Positions 57,901-64,000 of a stretch of 64,000 nucleotides of DNA are shown one piece after another. Position 1 is the stretch's first letter; every line of letters begins with the position of its first letter. Both the position numbers and the translations under genes were made by a program. This DNA comes from Owenia fusiformis (taxonomy: Eukaryota > Annelida > Polychaeta > Sabellida > Oweniidae): the NCBI GenBank assembly GCA_903813345.2, contig CAIIXF020000011.1, positions 9,520,842 to 9,584,841 of the forward strand, read 5' to 3'. The notes beneath the pieces were generated by a model. The model ran no database searches. It saw nothing but the letters and a program-made list of their open reading frames with translations, and was not told the origin of the DNA.

Positions 57901-59040
57901 CACACACTTAGTTAAGGCACAGTATTTCGATTCAAATAATCGGAAACCAAAACTTAAAGACTGGTACATTATGTTGGTCAGCACACCATTCATCAAACTC
58001 TTTATCACTTCATCATCTAGATTCTAGACAGCTGTATATGTAGTATAGGCTCTCTTGAGAATTTAGAGACTGCAGGCTGTGACTGTGTGGCGGCCCTTCT
58101 GGTTCTGGTTCAAACCCATAAAAGAGGTTTAATAGCCTAAATGTTCAGCATATGAAAAGTTGGTGTCGCCCATGACTAGTCTTTAACAACTATGAAAATC
58201 AAAGAGAAACCATCTGGAAATAAAGAGGAAAATTCTCCTCCTGTCCTATAGCCCTCACATAGTCTAGGCACAGTATTTCAATTTAAATAATCAGAAACCA
58301 AAGCCTGAAGACTGGTACATTCTGTTGGTCAGCACACCATTCATAAAACTGTTTAGGCACTTGGTCAGCACACCATTCATCAAACTGTTTAAGCACGTCA
58401 TCATCTAGATTCTGGACAGTTGTATCTGTAGCATAGGTTTTCTTCAGGAGAATATAGAGACTCGACATCAGGTACATAGAATAGTGGATACATGTTGTAG
58501 ATCTGGGACATTTGTTGCTCGCTTTCATCTTTCTTCTAAACAGGGGTGTGATATGTTATGAGCCTTTAAGAAGTCAAATTCTAAGATTAATTATAGCACC
58601 TAACATCAAAAGAGTATCTGGTCTTATCCAGAAAGCTGAATTACATTCATTTATTCAACCCATGATAGAGATTTAATAACCTAAATGTTCAAGATATGAA
58701 AAGTGGGCGTCGCCCATGATTAGTCTTTAACAATGATGAAAATTGATGATAAATCATCTTGTTATGTTTGCAAAATTTCTTTACCATGAAAATAGCACAC
58801 TAAAACTGTGGTATGACCATATTCAAAGAAAATTTTTTATGAAAAAAATATTCCTATATCTCCCCACCCCCTCGGGATTTGGTGGGAGGGGGTACTTATT
58901 ATTTTTTGATCATTCTAGTTGACCACAAAAATGGCTCTGGCTCTTAAATCAAAGGGAAAGGTATTCTGATGATATGTGGAAAGTTTCATGCTTCGTTCCA
59001 TGAACGAACTATTTGCCTGTTTTCTTGCACTATTGCACTA
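54975..59040 (-). mobile_element. 4-kb element with inverted arms and decayed multicopy transposon protein
   Basis: The left arm has TCATGGAACGAAGCATGAAA, CCAGAGCCATTTTTGTAGT and CCCCCTCCCATCAAATCC. The right arm carries their complements at 58870-59010, and a further pair with GGGCGTCGCCCA/GGGCGACGCCC lies inward. Between them the minus strand holds successive pieces of one decayed protein (58528 down to 55737). Confidence 0.75.
56679..58528 (-). pseudogene. Decayed transposon-associated protein (invertebrate multicopy family)
   Basis: Read leftwards: DDDVLKQFDEWCADQQNVPV (58.4 kb); a duplicated version at 58.0 kb running into ISLFISSQLASVSPGFSFFD; FSAIASATDQVHKQNNSLDK then SNGGAVWLFDNQTTLLDGW; and after a gap GQDQYKLYNKEKLDDKSKQI, TDTIYIKRNNFLIF and DCSLHVRIETV. 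From memory this order (DEW..DQ, FSxxAxDQxHEQNN..KGxGGAVGL, EQY..Y..ERL....ITDxIKRNxLPLF, DCxLFxRLYIA) matches a large uncharacterised family present in many copies in marine invertebrates. Frameshifts and the internal duplication make it a relic. Confidence 0.6.
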
Positions 59041-59572
59041 TGGGTAAAAATGATGTGTTTGAAATATTCATGCGAACGGTTTCAAATCCAAATACTAACA
59101 AGAACCTCTTCTTTTTCACGTTATAATAATGTCGCCAGATTCTTGAAAGTTACTGCCTGTTGCATGTATACCTGATATAGAGCTTTTACCAATGATTTAG
59201 ATTTTGTTAGATTTATGAACTTTATTACACATGCATACCCATAAAGGGTCAAGTGTACACAAAATATACAACAGAAAACAGTATATATATAATAATTAAT
59301 ACTTCATAATAAATAAATAAGTAAATAAATCATCAAATAAATATGTATCATGGGTGAGCACATGAATGGTGATTGTGATACACGTCCATTGTTTATGTCA
59401 TATATCACACCCTTCAATGTTATAATACATTTATGAATAAATTCTGCTATTCAATTTCTTCCACAAGACATACAATATTAGAAAAAAGGGAATCGTCCTC
59501 CATGCTGAAAAGGTGTTTAATGTTAATTGGATTGCCGTGTGGTTCAAGTTTATCGAGCTTTCTATATATACT

Positions 59573-61488
59573 CACGGGCTACTAGAGTTTCCACGTATAT
59601 GGAGTATGACCGGTTCTTAGGCTACGAATATGACCTGTTTTGGAAAGTCATGAGAGGCACAGCTGCTTAAAAATGGAAAATAAAGGTTAACTTCTATATT
59701 ATCCATTTTGAAATTGTGTTTGTTGAATATAGTTTATGTTGTATTTAATAGTAATGTAACAAAAAAATGTTAAACATGAGCTATTTTAGCAATGTAACTG
59801 TTCATAATGGAATATCAATCAGAAAGTACCGATTTCTCGCCTTAGAGCCAAATCATTAATACCACAGTAGAAAAAAACAAATCCCAAACCAAGTTTATGG
59901 CTAACCTGAACAAGATCTCCAAATCTCAGTTTATATGATCCCCCGTAGAGTGAGCAAGAGAAGGATTTATCTTTTCCCAGAGGATACGCTTGTGAAATGT
60001 CATGGAAACGACTGTAACACGGCCCACTGATTGTTTCACAACCGTATTCTCCAATAATGGGGCACCAGTGACATTCGTATTCTCAAGAATTCAAAGATGT
60101 ATCATATTTGGACAAAGCAGGCTAAATTATTTAAAATATTCATGACTAATTCGTAGATCTAGCTATATATTATACATAAGATGGGAATGTACTAAAAACC
60201 CTTCGCCCCTTCGACCCTACGACCCTTCGACTACTGGGTGTCAAAAAATTTTTGCAATGGATTTGAAACGGGATTATGAAAAAACCCTTCGACCTTTGAT
60301 TTTTTATTTCAGTCCCGTTTTTCTAGTTAATACATGGTTACGTATAGTTCTATTCCGGGTTCCCCTGTCTTCTTGCGAAAATTGGACTCCAAATGACACG
60401 CTATTTAGCTGTTTACCCGCTGTTTACCTTATTTCTTTTCCCTACATAAAAATTATCAGTCCCTAAAACTTTTGATAATTGCGCATGCGTATCTAATCTG
60501 GGTCACTCAGGTTAAGGTATGAGTACCGTAATCCAACACCAAATTGAAAATTCATATCAATACTTTGCACATATGGCGTTCGTGATCAACTTTAAAACGC
60601 TTACCCCGGCCCCATAGTGTTATATATCAAAATGTACCTGTTCATATAGGGGTTCGATTGATCTACATCAAATTATAGAGAGTCAGGTTACTTTTTGAGA
60701 TATCAGCGTCCATTTATTGTAACTCGCGTTTGCTACCATTTCCTCAATTCTGAGATTCATATTTCAATCGTGTTTCTTGAATAAAGGCTAAGATATAGAT
60801 CTACATGTAGTATTACTTCGATCCTGTAACTTCCTCCTGTAACAAGGGAAATGACAATACCCGGGAAATTCGCAGGTAGTACGGTCGTGTTTCGTTCAGT
60901 GGACAAGCTGCATAGGGTGGACCGGCTATTTTGTGGATTATGCTATCAACGGCGTCAAATCAAATCTTGTTAGAAAGTCAATCAGTTGTACAAGCACTTT
61001 AAAAATTACAAGTACGTATAATGTATTGCTTGGTACATGTAGATCTATTGGTTGTACTCTGAATAAGTACACAATCCAAGGTCGAAGGGTTTTTATAAAA
61101 ATATATCCAAGATTTTTTGACACCCAGTAGTCGAAGGGTCGTAAGGTCGAAGGGGCGTAGGGTTTTTAGTACATTCCCATAAGATGTGTCATCCTCTTCG
61201 GAGTTGCGTTGTGTTAAACAAAAACTGATCAAAAATGCTGGAAACTAGGATTTTACGGCTTCAATATATTAATACTTTTTCTCTTGATTAAGGCCCCTTG
61301 TGATATGCCTGGCATTATAAGTATACCAAGTATCATTCATTGACCAAGTAGGATAAAAAGAAAACGTTCGAAAGTGTTCATAAAAAGCAAGTACTCACCT
61401 CGTCTGTTTATAGGAACAGAAATACGGTCACACTCGTAAGCTTAGAACCGGTCATACTCAATATACGCGGATACTCTAGTAACCCGTG
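59573..61488. mobile_element. 1.9-kb TIR element, CACGGG termini, 5-bp target duplication
   Basis: The left terminus CACGGGCTACTAGAGT and the right ACTCTAGTAACCCGTG are inverted, with pairing continuing through GACCGGTTCTTAGG/CTTAGAACCGGTC. ATACT flanks both sides (59568-59572 and 61489-61493). No transposase was seen. It is interrupted by the element at 60183-61178. Confidence 0.75.
60183..61178. mobile_element. 996-bp TIR element nested in the 59.6-61.5 kb element
   Basis: The long inverted ends (about 75 bp) begin GGGAATGTACTAAAAACCCT and contain CTTCGACCCT..CGACCCTTCGAC then TACTGGGTGTCAAAAAA. ATAAGAT lies outside both ends (60176-60182 and 61179-61185), though part of it could belong to the terminus. 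Small frames inside are not convincing. Confidence 0.85.
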
Positions 61489-62043
61489 ATACTGTATTTT
61501 TTTATATGAAAGCATCATATGTTTTTTGTTGTCTATTAAATTGCAAACCTCGCAAATTCTTTCATCGATCTTTAATTTTATGCGTTCGTATCTACCCGTT
61601 TCTATGTTTAATTTGAATTGATTTCGCCAATAATCTTCAAAATGTGACGTTTACCTTTAAACCAACATCAAAAACTAATATACATATAAAATATTCATGA
61701 AATATACAGAATGTCAATGTAATTACCAAGATATATCATTTGTGACTGGTCAAAAAACTATTTTTTACGTTACTAAATATCAAGCATATCCAAAGAACGA
61801 TTACTACAGACTTGGATGACTTAATCTTATTTATCTACCTTACTCTGTCGGTTTGGTTTCAGTAACTTTTTGTACAGGAGGCAGATTAAAAATACAAGGG
61901 GCGACATTCAAAATAACGGCAATGCAAATTCTTGTTATTTTTTGGACCAAAAGTGGACAAATGAATAAGGGCATGGACAGGCTTTGCCAAAAATAATCGT
62001 ACAATAACGTTATTTCGAAGAGCAATATATACAGAATCTCACA

Positions 62044-62165
62044 TCATTTTGAGTGATATCATTTTTATCGCCGAGTTGATAGCAAATATCAACACGAGTG
62101 AGCGAAGCGAATGAGTGTTGATATTTGATATCTACGAGGCGATAAAATGATATCACGAGAAATTA
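62044..62165. repeat. Palindromic MITE, copy 3
   Basis: Arms TGATATCATTTTTATCGCC and GGCGATAAAATGATATCA flank a core ACGAGTGAGCGAAGCGAATG. It is the same architecture as the palindromes at 26440 and 27455. Confidence 0.8.
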
Positions 62166-62548
62166 TGTGATATTGGGTGTATCCCACGATTACAATCACC
62201 TTGTGATGTTCTGATCCAATTTCCAGGACATTGGCAGACAATATAAACTAGAAATTAGAATATCAATTGAATATTTGAAACACTTTATTTTAACAATTTA
62301 AAGTAAATAACATGATGGTAAATACCATTTTTTAATCGTTAGTTAGCAGCCTTCTAATCAAATTATATACACAATCGTAATTCAATACACCAATGAAACT
62401 TAAAGAGAATAAATTAACGGACCTATTTTCTCAAAAGAGAATAAATTATCTGACCTAATTTTGAATAGTATTCACGGAGGATAAGCAAAACGAGGGCGAA
62501 GCCACGGACTGCGACTCGCGTAACTTTACACCGCAGCCCAGCGCCAAA

Positions 62549-62604
62549 ATGGAGGGACATCCGGCAGTGCCTTCTGCTTCTTCCGACAAAATAGAGAAAT
62601 CCAG
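62549..62604 (+). CDS. Candidate first coding exon of a plus-strand gene leaving the window
   Basis: GCCAAAATGGAGGG gives a good start context. The frame MEGHPAVPSASSDKIEKS ends at a consensus donor TCCAG/GTATTT after 56 nt. The preceding 90 bases are the most GC-rich of the area, as near a promoter. No second exon is seen before 64000. The family is unknown. Confidence 0.4.
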
Positions 62605-62751
62605 GTATTTTAAATGCTATCGTAGTGTCTAATCGGTGACCAAAATATTACTCTGTATCTACTGTTGGTCTGTAGATAAGAAAATAAGCAGTTGTCCAGA
62701 TCAAGCTAAAACAGTAGCAACTGTAAAATATGTGCATTTTATTTAATTTAC

Positions 62752-63056
62752 CAAGGAGGATTGGCTCCCAGAGTGCACCACCGATATTCTGTCCCATATA
62801 TGGGTATGTCGTAATACAAAATTCGAATTCAAACAGCCGCCATTTTGTTCACTTCAACATTTAAATCGTGAATTTTGGTCTTATTTCCAAACGAAAAATT
62901 CCAAAACTCACAAGAAACGATCGAGATATTGGTTCGAATCTTTTGAACTGTTTATTTTGAATTTATAGTCGGTTTTAATTTCAGAAAATAACGACATTTC
63001 GACGTTTTCATTGTTGGAAAATATCGAGTTTCGATCCTGGGAGCCAATCCTCCTTG
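62752..63056. mobile_element. 305-bp MULE-type MITE with 9-bp target duplication
   Basis: Termini CAAGGAGGATTGGCTCCCAG and CTGGGAGCCAATCCTCCTTG are exact inverted copies. TTAATTTAC is duplicated at 62743-62751 and 63057-63065. A 9-bp duplication is typical of Mutator-like elements. It would lie in the first intron of the candidate gene starting at 62549. Confidence 0.88.
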
Positions 63057-63065
63057 TTAATTTAC

Positions 63066-64000
63066 TATACATTTGAAAGGAGTTTTAACACGTTTCTGAT
63101 ATCTAAAGGTTAGTTGAGGCTCCGAGTATAATTCGTGAAAATGATTTGATAATAGAATGTGTTCATGAGGAGAAAATTAGATTCAAACTGCGCATTCATA
63201 GTGGACGCAGTCCAGTAAACAAAGCTATTTCAACAACGCAACACAGCCTCCATTGATATTCTAAGCAACGCAGTCCAGCCGCGAACACGAAATAAATAAG
63301 ATAATATAAACTATCCTACGCTATTATTGTTTCAGGAAAAGAAAGTCAGCATCCAGATTATCATTCAAAGTTACGTTGATTAACATATATCTATTACCTG
63401 AATCAATGTCCCAAATTGCTATATTGTATCTAGAAATAGAAAGACCTAGAAATAGCGTATTTGGCAGAACAGTCGAGCGCAAGATGACAACGTAATATGT
63501 TTATTACAAACCAATTTGTGGATAGGGTTGAATATATAGATAATTGGATAGTGGTGAGACTTTTTATAAGAAGTAGAAATGCGAAACAATTAACTTTTTG
63601 ATGATGCAATAAAAGCTGTTGGGGAAGGGTACATTAACTAGTATTTAAGATATCAGGAAAATATCAAATAATTGGAGAGTTGGTGAGTTAATGTAATTTT
63701 GGATGATCTTTCCAACAGTCCATCAATATTGCTAGCTACCATAAATTCATGATTTCAGCTGTATTTGACAGCTTGTATATATTTGCAGAATGGATTGAGA
63801 CACGATGTAGGTCTATTAAAATAGCCCTTTATATTCAATTTTGTCCAAAGTTGCTCCATTTCGGCCACACCTGTACACACATTGTGCTATCTACCTTTGG
63901 CTGTGATTGCGTTCAGCTTCAGATATAAAGCAACACTGAGTCGCGGACTGCGTTGGGCAGATGGATGGACTGCGCCCTATTATAAATTCCAATTTTCTAT
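63066..64000. other. Right edge without recognised features
   Basis: I see no gene or clear element. The words CGCAGTCCAG (63208 and 63271) and GGACTGCG (62505, 63946 and 63969) recur in both orientations, hinting at another diverged inverted-repeat unit. Confidence 0.35.

Overview
This window is nuclear DNA of a multicellular animal, most likely a marine invertebrate. It is AT-rich, intron-rich and packed with transposon debris (CR1/jockey-like LINEs, Tc1/mariner relics, foldback and MITE elements, tRNA-derived SINEs). I see no bacterial or phage organisation. The exact phylum cannot be fixed from the sequence; a lophotrochozoan or an invertebrate deuterostome would both fit.

The one clear host gene is midasin (MDN1/Rea1), the giant AAA+ ATPase of 60S ribosome assembly. 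It lies on the minus strand, with its N-terminal side near 43.2 kb and its C-terminal three quarters beyond the left edge. I assembled 24 exons between 43160 and 2924. All 23 internal junctions have GT/AG ends and compatible phases, and the exons join into one open frame of 4188 nt (1396 codons). They cover the N-terminal domain, complete AAA1, AAA2 and AAA3 modules, and the Walker A start of AAA4. The first coding exon was not found.

The most unusual feature is that this gene carries minisatellites built from its own exon/intron junctions. About 25 copies of a 74-bp unit repeat the acceptor and first 53 nt of the AAA3 Walker-B exon (11.7-13.55 kb). Ten copies of an 83-bp unit repeat the AAA2 sensor/arginine-finger exon end together with its donor (16.9-17.7 kb). 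Three copies of an 89-bp unit carry the acceptor of the AAA4 exon (3.04-3.25 kb). A 60-bp array with a 182-bp higher-order period fills another intron (31.2-32.5 kb).

The introns also hold an antisense LINE (8.8-11.0 kb), a sense-strand LINE relic (26.9-28.4 kb), mariner and hAT-like relics, several copies of a GCCATTTT-type repeat family, a 3.75-kb foldback element with an empty-site copy nearby (34.6-38.4 kb), and a two-level nested element (40.3-42.7 kb). The inner element of that nest has CACGGTG termini, a 5-bp target duplication and a possible two-exon mini-gene.

From 43.2 to 64 kb there is no certain host gene. There are three weak first-exon or exon candidates: a thioredoxin-like piece at 44.7 kb, a signal-peptide exon at 48.4 kb, and a plus-strand first exon at 62.55 kb. 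The rest is a nest of inverted-repeat elements, including MULE-like 9-bp-TSD and TTAA-flanked elements, tRNA-like sequences, an array of ACCGACAATTGTCGGT palindromes, and a 4-kb element with a decayed multicopy invertebrate transposon protein.
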